DNA of 7,306 nucleotides from G020354785 sp964534745 (GTDB lineage Bacteria; Bacteroidota; Bacteroidia; Bacteroidales; UBA10428). Shown in pieces: positions 1-6,107 of the stretch (its first letter is position 1; every line of letters begins with the position of its first letter). The position numbers were made by a program, and so were the translations under genes. Below the pieces are notes generated by a model. The model was not told the DNA's origin. It did not search any database and saw only the letters and a list, made by a program, of their open reading frames with translations. The stretch is taken from the NCBI GenBank assembly GCA_964534745.1, contig CAZHQW010000089.1, forward strand, positions 1-7,306, given 5' to 3'.

Positions 1-31
1 GAAGGGTATGCGGATTTCCAGGTAACGGATT

Positions 32-787
32 TTACTGTCTGACAAGGTCTAATGTATGTGTCAGGAGCTCCGGTCCACCGCTCTCACCATGCCCCGGCAC
101 AACTATACGTGCATGTCCGAATCTCTTGATAACTTTCTTCATCGTTTCAGGCCAGCTGTCAAGATCAGCATCACTGATATTGCCCGCGGTATTTGCAGAT
201 AAGGCTCTGACCATACATCCCCCGAACAGTATTTCGTCTTCTGGTATCCATACAACTATGTTGTCAACCGTGTGGGCCGGACCTAAGTATTTGCATAATA
301 TTTCTTTTTGTCCCGTTTTGATTATTAACGAATCTTTAAAACAGAATTCCGGTACGGGCAGATTTTTGGCTCCCGCAATTTCGCAAGTTAATTCATTGGC
401 ATATGACCTGATACCTGATTGGTGCACCTGTTTCAGGCCGCCCATACAGTCAATATGCCAGTGATTGACAATGACCCCTGCAATCTCTGCTCCCAGCTCA
501 TTCTTTATCCAGTTAATGAGATCGAGTGTCAGTTGATCATTGACCGGTGTATCTATTATATATGCTTCCTTATCATTTATATATACAAGTCCGTTACAAG
601 GATACCTCCTTCCATTTAGTGTTGCAAGGTAAGAAATATGAATATATACATTATCAGAAATCATTACCACTTCAAGATCATCTGATATCTTTGATACTTT
701 ATTTGTTCCATACTGGGCATTTGCATGATAAAATCCCGCTATGGACAGAATTAATGCAGGCAGGTAAACAGAGTATATTTTGCTCAT
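32..787 (-). CDS. bla: Subclass B1 metallo-beta-lactamase, exported
   Basis: This 251-residue protein should be a periplasmic zinc hydrolase that opens beta-lactam rings. A signal peptide covers about residues 1-24, with an ANA|Q cleavage site. The body has the MBL fold with the B1 ligand set. The HxHxD motif gives H109, H111 and D113 (B1 standard numbering 116, 118, 120) followed by GG. H172 in GPAHT corresponds to H196, C191 in GGC to C221, and H233 in PGHG to H263. The NGL and IDTP motifs (residues 65-67 and 78-81) and N203 (standard N233) also fit. The usual Lys224 is Arg194, a substitution tolerated in some B1 enzymes. Length is normal for B1. The ATG at 785-787 has no Shine-Dalgarno sequence, as is usual in Bacteroidota. 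It is divergent from the lipoprotein operon and has no resistance or mobility genes beside it, so it may be an intrinsic chromosomal enzyme. Family assignment is firm; real beta-lactam activity is inferred. Confidence 0.88.
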   Translation of the reverse strand: MSKIYSVYLPALILSIAGFYHANAQYGTNKVSKISDDLEVVMISDNVYIHISYLATLNGRRYPCNGLVYINDKEAYIIDTPVNDQLTLDLINWIKNELGAEIAGVIVNHWHIDCMGGLKQVHQSGIRSYANELTCEIAGAKNLPVPEFCFKDSLIIKTGQKEILCKYLGPAHTVDNIVVWIPEDEILFGGCMVRALSANTAGNISDADLDSWPETMKKVIKRFGHARIVVPGHGESGGPELLTHTLDLVRQ

Positions 788-852
788 AGTGAATTATATT
801 AACATACTATTAAAAATAACGAACTTATGTTCAATTTGCTAAAGATTTTCCA

Positions 853-860
853 TATTTTTG
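853..860 (+). promoter_or_regulatory. Possible Bacteroidota-type -7 promoter element
   Basis: TATTTTTG matches the TAnnTTTG -7 consensus of the Bacteroidota primary sigma factor. It would place the transcription start near 866-868 and give a leader of about 40 nt before the GTG at 908. The -33 element is poor: the nearest TTTG (835-838) is only 14 bp upstream instead of about 19. The region is A/T-rich, so a chance match is possible. Confidence 0.4.
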
Positions 861-907
861 TATACTTCGATTGATATACTACAGTTAAATTTCAAATTTT
901 CATTATT

Positions 908-1804
908 GTGTCCTGGATACAGAAATCTGGCTTTTGTTTTATTGTTGCTGGCAGCCTTATACTGCCATGCTGCGAGGAAAAGAAGCCGGAGTACGAAATG
1001 CTGGTTATAGACTATACGATAAGAGATGTTTCTGCATACGGATTGAGTGACGGTGCAATTGATATGTCGGTATCAGGAGGAGTGTCTCCATACCGATATA
1101 ACTGGTCCAATGGTTCTGTCGAGGAGGACATTGACAGTCTGGTTGCGGGAACCTACCGGGTAACTGTTACCGATGCAGCTAATTCGACAGTTACTGAAAG
1201 TATGATTGTAGATCAGCCCGATCCTGTTAACACAGTAATTGACATTGAAGGCAATATTTACCCTATTGTTAAGATAGGTACACAAACCTGGATGGCAAAG
1301 AATATAAGGGTTACAAAATCCCCTGACGGATCAGACATAACTAGCTATTGCTATGATGATAATCCGGATTACCAGGACACTTACGGACGATTATATACGT
1401 GGGATGCGGCGATGAACGGTTCGGTAGTTGAAATGGACCAGGGTATTTGTCCGGATCGCTGGCATATACCTTCCGACGGGGAATGGAAAACTCTGGAGAT
1501 GTACCTTGGCATGACCCAGGAGGAAGCTGATATGGTGAATATATGGAGAGGTGAGGGTGTAGGCACAGCGCTTAAGAGGGGAGGTACTTCAGGCTATGAG
1601 GCCTTGTTATCGGGAAGAAGGTCGTCAAGCGGGACATATAGCCTGCTGGGTGCTTACGAATATGTGTGGACCTCAACGGAAGCTGAAGATTCCAATTATG
1701 CATGGCGGCGTTGCCTTAGCGAACCGGACACCAGGGTAGGAAGATGGAATACCTTCCCGAAGAATTATGCTTTTTCAATCAGATGTCTTAAAGATAAAAA
1801 ATGA
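908..1804 (+). CDS. SprB-repeat and FISUMP domain lipoprotein
   Basis: This 298-residue surface protein probably starts at GTG 908; an in-frame stop at 872-874 leaves no ATG upstream. A hydrophobic N-terminus (residues 8-20) ends in Cys21-Cys22 followed by a charged stretch (EEKK). That suggests a lipoprotein, although Pro or Cys at the -1 position makes the lipobox atypical. Residues about 36-103 resemble one SprB repeat (SDGAIDMSVSGG, PYRYNWSNG, GTYRVTVTDA), a beta-sandwich unit named from the gliding adhesin SprB. Residues about 109-295 form a Fibrobacter succinogenes major paralogous (FISUMP) domain, shown by IGTQTWMAKN, CPDRWHIPSDGEWK, the VWTSTE motif and the terminal SIRCLKD. The function of FISUMP proteins is unknown; cell-surface binding is a guess. 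No type IX secretion C-terminal signal is visible. The stop overlaps the next start (ATGA), so translation is probably coupled. Confidence 0.85.
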   Translation: MSWIQKSGFCFIVAGSLILPCCEEKKPEYEMLVIDYTIRDVSAYGLSDGAIDMSVSGGVSPYRYNWSNGSVEEDIDSLVAGTYRVTVTDAANSTVTESMIVDQPDPVNTVIDIEGNIYPIVKIGTQTWMAKNIRVTKSPDGSDITSYCYDDNPDYQDTYGRLYTWDAAMNGSVVEMDQGICPDRWHIPSDGEWKTLEMYLGMTQEEADMVNIWRGEGVGTALKRGGTSGYEALLSGRRSSSGTYSLLGAYEYVWTSTEAEDSNYAWRRCLSEPDTRVGRWNTFPKNYAFSIRCLKDKK

Positions 1805-2160
1805 CGGCAATGAAGGTTGTAAGACTTATATTAATTTCTTTTTTTCTTTTATCCGCACTATTTCTTGAATGCGAAAAAGAAAAGGACAAACCTGAAAACT
1901 GCGATCCTATCAATTTTTTGAGCCTAACCGCAGAAAGTGATACTATAGAGTCCGGAGGGGAAACTGATGTTACAGCTTTGGCTGAGGGGGAGGGACTGGT
2001 ATACGAGTGGACAAAGACACTGGGTGTCATTAACGGTTCGGGATCTACAGTGACATATGTAGCCACACCATGTGCCATAGGAGAGGTCGGCATAACCTGT
2101 AAAGTAATTGACATCTGCGGTAATTCGGAATCCAGGACTGTTACAATCCACGTAATATAA
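1801..2160 (+). CDS. Small exported Ig/PKD-like domain protein
   Basis: This 119-residue protein has a strongly hydrophobic N-terminal segment (about residues 6-22), ending in a Cys24 before the charged run EKEKDK. That suggests a lipoprotein, but Glu at -1 makes the lipobox non-standard. Residues about 40-119 alternate in a beta-sandwich pattern typical of Ig-like or PKD-like domains in Bacteroidota surface proteins (SDTIESGGETDVTA, GLVYEWT, the GSGSTVTYVAT stretch, and a final SRTVTIHV strand). There are paired cysteines at about 90, 100 and 106. The ATG at 1801 overlaps the FISUMP gene stop by 4 bp; an in-frame ATG at 1810 is an alternative start. It lies between a surface lipoprotein and a beta-barrel gene, so it probably acts at the same envelope site. 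I do not recognise a specific function. Confidence 0.75.
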   Translation: MTAMKVVRLILISFFLLSALFLECEKEKDKPENCDPINFLSLTAESDTIESGGETDVTALAEGEGLVYEWTKTLGVINGSGSTVTYVATPCAIGEVGITCKVIDICGNSESRTVTIHVI

Positions 2161-2161
2161 G

Positions 2162-3085
2162 ATGAAGTATTATTATCTGTCAATAATATTTGTATTGTCA
2201 TTTTATATTGAATCACAGGCACAGTGTTTTTCATCTCTTAATCCCGTTGCGGGCATATCTAATCTCCTTGTGCTTGAGAAGAACACTTTTAAATTTATTT
2301 GCTCATATAATTACGGGCTTATGGATGAATATTTTGAGGGGCATAAAAGAACGGACTATACTTTGGTGAAAAGGGCTGACTATAATTATGTGGCAGCTGT
2401 TCTGGCTTATGGAATTTTCAACAGGCTAACGCTTGAATCTGAAGCAGGTTATTTTTTAAACAAGACTTACCGGTTCGAGAATGCGACAAGCAGGGGATAC
2501 GGATTTAATAATATTGTTATATCTCCCAAGTTCAGCATTGTCACAAATCATGATAAAAGATTTTATTGTTCGGGGAGTGCAGGTATAAAGGTGCCTCTCA
2601 GCACGGAGCTGCAAAAAGTGGAGCTTGTTGAGGTACCTCATGAGCTGCAGCCTTCGACACATGCGTTTGGCTATGTTCTGCAGGGATTTATGGTTAAGGA
2701 AAATTCATTCAGGGGATTAAGATACTTTCTTGTGGCAAGGGGAGAATATAATCATAAAAACAATGCAGGATACAGGTATGGCAACTTTTTTTCAGCATCA
2801 GCATACCTGTCAAAGCATCTTATGTATAAGTGGGTAAAGAGGGACTGGACAACCATTCTGCAGCTGAGAAATGAGTTCAGGGGAAGAGACAGGCTTGACA
2901 AAGATATTGTTGAATACACAGGGGGTTATTCACTGCTTCTGATGCCACAGGTTAACCTGACTGTCAGGGAGAGGTGGAACATATCTGTTTTGGCTAAGAT
3001 ACCTGTATATCAATATTTTAATGGCATACAGCTGGCAACAAAATTCGGAGTGATAGTTAATGTATCCGGAGATTTTGTGCTGTAA
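2162..3085 (+). CDS. Outer-membrane beta-barrel protein, function unknown
   Basis: This 307-residue protein has a clear signal peptide (residues 1-20, SQA|Q) with Cys22 just after the cleavage site. The mature part is rich in aromatic residues and glycine in alternating amphipathic strands, such as LTLESEAGYFLNKTY, KFICSYNYGL, and the repeated strand-turn-strand pattern near residues 185-225 and 255-305. This fits an outer-membrane beta-barrel of about 12 strands. It loosely resembles the MetA-pathway/transporter-like barrels annotated in Bacteroidota, but I cannot fix a family. It starts 1 bp after the stop of the Ig-like gene, so the three plus-strand genes almost certainly form one transcription unit. 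The barrel could be a transport or anchoring partner for the two exported proteins. Its 3' end overlaps the convergent small lipoprotein gene by 76 bp. Confidence 0.75.
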   Translation: MKYYYLSIIFVLSFYIESQAQCFSSLNPVAGISNLLVLEKNTFKFICSYNYGLMDEYFEGHKRTDYTLVKRADYNYVAAVLAYGIFNRLTLESEAGYFLNKTYRFENATSRGYGFNNIVISPKFSIVTNHDKRFYCSGSAGIKVPLSTELQKVELVEVPHELQPSTHAFGYVLQGFMVKENSFRGLRYFLVARGEYNHKNNAGYRYGNFFSASAYLSKHLMYKWVKRDWTTILQLRNEFRGRDRLDKDIVEYTGGYSLLLMPQVNLTVRERWNISVLAKIPVYQYFNGIQLATKFGVIVNVSGDFVL

Positions 3086-3243
3086 TCCATATTTGCATCA
3101 GATTTACTGAACTGCGGGCAGTCGCAGGGCTTAACTTTCCTTCTTTTCTTATATTTATGCTTTGAAGCAACAGCACAGGAGGACATAATAAATATTATCA
3201 ACAAAACGATTATTTTCAATAATATTACCCTGGCACTTTTCAT
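3010..3243 (-). CDS. Small Cys-containing lipoprotein
   Basis: This 77-residue protein has a hydrophobic signal (residues 6-20) followed by a good lipobox, MSSC, with lipidation expected at Cys23. A very basic stretch (KHKYKKRRKVK, residues 28-38) and the short motif PCDCPQF (Cys40, Cys42) follow. Small lipoproteins with a basic patch and a C-x-C-P motif are common in Bacteroidota and uncharacterised. It starts 16 bp after the stop of the second NifX-type gene and is probably the last gene of the minus-strand operon. The final 25 residues are encoded inside the 3' end of the convergent beta-barrel gene and look less constrained. The lipobox and motif argue that the gene is real rather than a shadow; function is unknown. 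Confidence 0.62.
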   Translation of the reverse strand: MKSARVILLKIIVLLIIFIMSSCAVASKHKYKKRRKVKPCDCPQFSKSDANMDYSTKSPDTLTITPNFVASCMPLKY

Positions 3244-3259
3244 TTTATAAAAGTTGAAA

Positions 3260-3577
3260 TTATTTATCTTCTTTTAGCAGCCCTTGCTTGAAGTTATTAT
3301 AAGCTTGCTTTATACTACTATTTACGCATTTATATATTTTAATGTTTGTTTTTTCCAGAACTTCCCTCGCTTTGGGTCCTATTTGTCCGGTTATAAGTAT
3401 TTCTGCACCAGTGTTTATTACGAGCTGTGCTGACTGAATGCCAGCTCCATGCCCTGCATTCATATTTGTTTCATTGGAAAGCCAGCTGAGTTTATTTTTA
3501 TCTTCATCATAGAGCACAAATCCTCTTGCACGGCCAAATCTGTCATCTATTTTATCTTCCCAGCTTTTTCCTGTTGA
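3260..3577 (-). CDS. NifX/ORP-type FeMo-cofactor domain protein, 5' end lost in gap
   Basis: The visible 105 residues belong to the dinitrogenase iron-molybdenum cofactor family (PF02579; NifX, NafY, NifB C-terminus, archaeal MTH1175-like, Orange Protein). The reading frame stays open from a GTG at 3515-3517 back to the gap edge. Those 20 extra residues read STGKSWEDKIDDRFGRARGF, the conserved N-terminal part of the family, so the GTG is not the start. Only about 5-8 residues, probably of the form M-K-x-A-I-x, should be missing inside the Ns. The rest carries typical blocks: HGAGIQSAQLVI, ILITGQIGPKAREVL and the terminal AYNNFKQGLL. Family members bind metal-sulfur clusters or cofactor precursors in the cytoplasm. 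This copy differs from the one at 4888-5223: it has no C-terminal CDH tail and has the GAG and GQIGPKA motifs instead. Confidence 0.82.
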   Translation of the reverse strand, partial: STGKSWEDKIDDRFGRARGFVLYDEDKNKLSWLSNETNMNAGHGAGIQSAQLVINTGAEILITGQIGPKAREVLEKTNIKIYKCVNSSIKQAYNNFKQGLLKEDK

Positions 3578-3677
3578 NNNNNNNNNNNNNNNNNNNNNNN
3601 NNNNNNNNNNNNNNNNNNNNNNNNNNNNNNNNNNNNNNNNNNNNNNNNNNNNNNNNNNNNNNNNNNNNNNNNNNNNN
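3578..3677. other. Scaffold gap (100 N)
   Basis: Exactly 100 Ns, the conventional placeholder for a gap of unknown size. A TrmO-like gene runs into the right edge and a NifX-type gene out of the left edge, both on the minus strand. The missing TrmO C-terminus (tens of residues) plus the NifX start would normally need more than 100 nt, so the real distance is probably larger. Confidence 0.97.
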
Positions 3678-3956
3678 ATGGTTGGGCCTGTGGGGACTCC
3701 TTATTGCAAATATTCCGTGCTCGGTATTCTCCAGGAAAGGGGAGCTTACAATATCTTCCCTTGATGAACGATGAAAGTAGTATATAAGTATGGCATGGCT
3801 GAACTTATCCAAATCGGTTAAACCCTCCGTGTACTTTCTTTCCAGTTCAACGTATCCTTCGGTATCGTTTCCAAGAATTCCCTGTATAGGGATATTTTCA
3901 ATTTTATTGAAGGGAGTTCGAATTACGCCAATAGGCTTAATAATAATACTGTCCAT
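3678..3956 (-). CDS. trmO: TrmO-like tRNA methyltransferase, 3' end lost in gap
   Basis: The first 93 residues of a TrmO/YaeB/TsaA-family protein are visible. The family uses S-adenosylmethionine to N6-methylate the t6A37 base of threonyl-tRNA. Diagnostic stretches are KPIGVIRTPF (residues 7-16), VELERKYTEGLTDLDKFSHA (36-55), the IYYFHRS block (58-64) and TEHGIFAIRSPHRPN (78-92). The last normally continues as RPNPIG and forms part of the SAM site. The final residue before the Ns is His rather than the expected Pro, which may be an assembly error at the contig edge. The short spacing of motifs suggests the compact form found in archaea and many anaerobes. The ATG at 3954-3956 lies 56 bp after the DUF89 gene stop, on the same strand as the metal-cluster genes. 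In this setting the compact homologue might methylate something other than tRNA; that is speculation. Confidence 0.85.
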
Positions 3957-4012
3957 ACTTTATTAAAATATTATCTTAACAAAACATATCATATTCGTTA
4001 TAAATTATAGCG

Positions 4013-4873
4013 TTACCGGATATTTTTCTTTACCATGTAATCTCCCTTTTTTACACCCAGCAGCCTTGCTATGACATCGCACTTCACTATAAGCAGGAAA
4101 AACAGGTCTTCCCTTGTATTGGAGGCAAGGCCTTCAAAATTTCCCTGTCCTTTGGATATGATCAGGTCTGCATCATTATAGACAGCAAGAAACTCCGCTG
4201 ATGCTTTCTCAATTATTGTTGAAGGCGCATCATATCCATTGGAAATAATCTTTGCAAGGGTGTTTATACCCGTATAATAAGCATCTTCGGCAGTAGCATC
4301 ATTGATAACAGGTTTATCCCTTACGGCATAAAATACATTGGGATGGCCGATGGTTTCCAGTAGCAGCTTGTCCAGTACTATTTCACCGGCATTGTCACCG
4401 AGAAAAAGCAGGGTTTTTGAATTGTGAATTTCTTCTTCCAGTTCTTTTGAATTGTCAATGGCAAATTCTGCAGTCAGAACCTCGTTTATTATTTTGTCAA
4501 AGTATTGTTCGCTGTTAACAAAAAACTCGGGGCATGCTGCATAATCCATTATATTACCTGCAATTGAGAGTCTTAGTGCTGTATTAAAAGGACTTTCCGA
4601 TGTTAAGACAAGTTCCCTGAACCTTGAATAATGATTCAATGCAATGTTATTGCTTATTAGTTTTTCTTCTTTATGGAGGTCGTAAATATTTAGTTTTTCA
4701 GTCAGCATCCTGTTAATTTCCCTTGCGGCCTCAGGTGTTATAAGTTCTGAATTAATGCCGTTAACATAATCACGTATTCTCCCTGAGAGTTCATTTTTAA
4801 TTTTGCCGGCAGATTTCTCAGCCAGTATCTTCTCAAATGATTTTATCAGGCATAGCTTACATTCATTATCCAT
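4013..4873 (-). CDS. DUF89/ARMT1-like metal-dependent phosphatase
   Basis: This 286-residue protein belongs to the DUF89 (PF01937, ARMT1-like) family. Characterised members are Mn/Ni/Co-dependent phosphatases that remove damaged phosphometabolites. Seen here are LGDNAGE (residues 158-164), RDKPVINDAT followed by ED (185-197) and SKGQGNFEGL (240-249). D160, N161 and D197 are the likely metal ligands by analogy. An N-terminal CxxC (Cys5, Cys8), typical of the prokaryotic subfamily, precedes an all-helical region (about 10-145). I prefer the ATG at 4871-4873, 14 bp after the upstream stop. A TTG at 4898-4900 is in frame, overlaps the upstream gene and would add nine residues. The gene sits between a NifX-type gene and a TrmO-like gene, suggesting a role linked to metal cofactors. 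Its substrate is unknown. Confidence 0.85.
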   Translation of the reverse strand: MDNECKLCLIKSFEKILAEKSAGKIKNELSGRIRDYVNGINSELITPEAAREINRMLTEKLNIYDLHKEEKLISNNIALNHYSRFRELVLTSESPFNTALRLSIAGNIMDYAACPEFFVNSEQYFDKIINEVLTAEFAIDNSKELEEEIHNSKTLLFLGDNAGEIVLDKLLLETIGHPNVFYAVRDKPVINDATAEDAYYTGINTLAKIISNGYDAPSTIIEKASAEFLAVYNDADLIISKGQGNFEGLASNTREDLFFLLIVKCDVIARLLGVKKGDYMVKKNIR

Positions 4874-4887
4874 TAGCAGCTCATTTT

Positions 4888-5223
4888 TTAATGGTCGCAA
4901 TAATTATCTGTCAGAGTAAGGGTCCCTTTTAGAAATTCGCTGATAATTTTTGCAGGTTCTATCCGGGGCGCACCAACAAATACATTGATAGCTGACTGCT
5001 TGAACAGGCTGATTGCCCTGTGTCCCATACCTCCCGCAATTACATCAGTAACTCCATGGCTGCTGAGCCATTGGGGTAATATACCCGGTTCATGAGGCGG
5101 TGAAGTAATGAAACTCTCGCTGATAACCTCATTATCATCTACTTCACATATGTAAAATCTGTCACAATGTCCGAAGTGCGGACTTAATATTCCATTGGAA
5201 ACGGGAATAGCTATTTTTCTCAT
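4888..5223 (-). CDS. NifX/ORP-type FeMo-cofactor domain protein with Cys/His tail
   Basis: This complete 111-residue member of the dinitrogenase iron-molybdenum cofactor family (PF02579) has an RNase H-like alpha/beta fold. It starts with KIAIPVSNG (residues 3-11), then SPHFGHCDRF (14-23), PPHEPGILPQWL (42-53), IAGGMGHRAISLF (62-74) and a NYCDH C-terminus (107-111). Potential metal ligands are H16, H19, C20, H44, H68, C109 and H111. The family includes NifX/NafY, which carry FeMo-cofactor precursors, and the Orange Protein, which binds a Mo-Cu sulfide cluster. No nif structural genes are nearby, so a nitrogenase role is not indicated. The ATG at 5221-5223 lies 8 bp after the Mrp ATPase stop, suggesting coupled expression and perhaps direct partnership with that ATPase. 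Confidence 0.9.
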   Translation of the reverse strand: MRKIAIPVSNGILSPHFGHCDRFYICEVDDNEVISESFITSPPHEPGILPQWLSSHGVTDVIAGGMGHRAISLFKQSAINVFVGAPRIEPAKIISEFLKGTLTLTDNYCDH

Positions 5224-5231
5224 TTTACTGG

Positions 5232-6095
5232 TTATTTTCTTTTTATTTCAACTTTTTTGGTTGGTTTGATATGTTTGTTCCTGTACTCGACTCTCTTTAT
5301 AACATTGATCGCAAGTTCCCTGAAGTTTTGTTCGGCCACCTTGTTGTTCAGTACGGGCGGTACTCCTGAGTCTCCTCCTTCCCTGATACCCTGTACAATC
5401 GGGATTTGTCCCAGTAACGGGACATTAAATTTTTCAGCGATTTTTTTGCAGCCGTCTTTACCAAATATGTAATATTTTTTATCCGGCAGTTCTTCAGGAG
5501 TGAACCACGACATGTTCTCTACCAGTCCGAGTATCGGCACATCTATGGATTGTCCCGCGAACATGCTTATTCCCTTTATAGCATCGGCAAGTGCAACATC
5601 CTGTGGAGTGCTAACAATAATTGCACCGGTTACAGGCAAGGTCTGCACCAGGGTGAGATGTATATCACTTGTTCCCGGGGGCAGGTCAAAGAACATGTAA
5701 TCCAGTTCCCCCCAGTCAGCATCTCTGATTAGCTGCTGCAGCACTTTTGATGCCAGGGGCCCCCTCCAGACTGTCGCATCAAACCTTGAAATAAACAGTC
5801 CGATTGAAAGGATTTTAATACCATGCTTTTCAACAGGTATTATTAAATCTTTATTCTCTGTCCTTTTCACCTGGGGCCTTATATCTTCTATCCCAAACAT
5901 CTTGGGTACTGAAGGGCCGAAGATATCAGCATCAATAATACCTACTTTGTTTCCTTCCCGGGCAACAGCCAGGGCAAGATTTACAGCTACTGTTGATTTT
6001 CCCACACCTCCCTTACCGGAAGCAATGGCAATAATATTCTTTACCAGCGGAAGATACTTATCTTCCTGTTTTTTTTCAGTATTCTCAGTATTCAT
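5232..6095 (-). CDS. mrp: Mrp/NBP35-family P-loop ATPase
   Basis: This 287-residue cytoplasmic ATPase is of the Mrp/ApbC/NBP35 group, whose members bind and transfer Fe-S clusters. A deviant Walker A motif (GKGGVGKST, residues 27-35) has the signature Lys28. It is followed by DADIFGPSVPKMFG (55-68), WRGPLASK (110-117), the Walker B-like FFDLPPGTSD (135-144) and STPQDVALADA (162-172). The N-terminal DUF59/MIP18 domain found in the roughly 370-residue housekeeping Mrp is absent. The CxxC that normally follows ENMS and holds the dimer-bridging 4Fe-4S cluster is also missing; here the segment reads ENMSWFTPEELPDKKYYIFG. The only cysteine nearby is C216. The C-terminus is a lysine-rich tail (273-287). 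It starts 12 bp after the small glycine-rich gene. Its neighbours recall Mrp-ORP pairs in Desulfovibrio. Family is certain; cluster binding is unclear. Confidence 0.93.
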   Translation of the reverse strand: MNTENTEKKQEDKYLPLVKNIIAIASGKGGVGKSTVAVNLALAVAREGNKVGIIDADIFGPSVPKMFGIEDIRPQVKRTENKDLIIPVEKHGIKILSIGLFISRFDATVWRGPLASKVLQQLIRDADWGELDYMFFDLPPGTSDIHLTLVQTLPVTGAIIVSTPQDVALADAIKGISMFAGQSIDVPILGLVENMSWFTPEELPDKKYYIFGKDGCKKIAEKFNVPLLGQIPIVQGIREGGDSGVPPVLNNKVAEQNFRELAINVIKRVEYRNKHIKPTKKVEIKRK

Positions 6096-6107
6096 TTATT
6101 TGCATAT

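Noticed and set aside
1..42. Open frame on the plus strand from base 1 to a TGA at 40-42 (13 codons), possibly the C-terminus of a gene starting before the window
   Set aside because: Thirteen stop-free codons are expected by chance about half the time and no family can be recognised. It would overlap the lactamase stop by 11 bp.
126..789. Several plus-strand open frames opposite the metallo-beta-lactamase
   Set aside because: They are antisense shadows of a gene with a complete catalytic motif set.
821..832. GAAC-4-GTTC inverted repeat in the divergent intergenic region, a possible operator
   Set aside because: Arms of only 4 bp with no outward extension; expected by chance in A/T-rich DNA.
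861..880. Direct repeat TATACT at 861-866 and 875-880 downstream of the -7 element
   Set aside because: A 6-bp A/T-rich repeat present twice is not distinguishable from chance.
3110..3130. CTGCG...CGCAG hairpin between the converging operons, a possible terminator
   Set aside because: The stem is only 5 bp, no T-run follows on either strand, and it lies inside the small lipoprotein coding region.
4888..4900. TTG start at 4898-4900 for the DUF89 gene, overlapping the NifX-type gene
   Set aside because: The ATG at 4871-4873 is a better start and leaves the CxxC close to the N-terminus as in relatives; kept only as an alternative.
3260..5223. Evidence of a nitrogen-fixation locus based on the NifX-type genes
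   Set aside because: No nifH, nifD, nifK, nifE, nifN or NifB radical-SAM domain is present; the surrounding families fit an ORP/Mrp-like context better.
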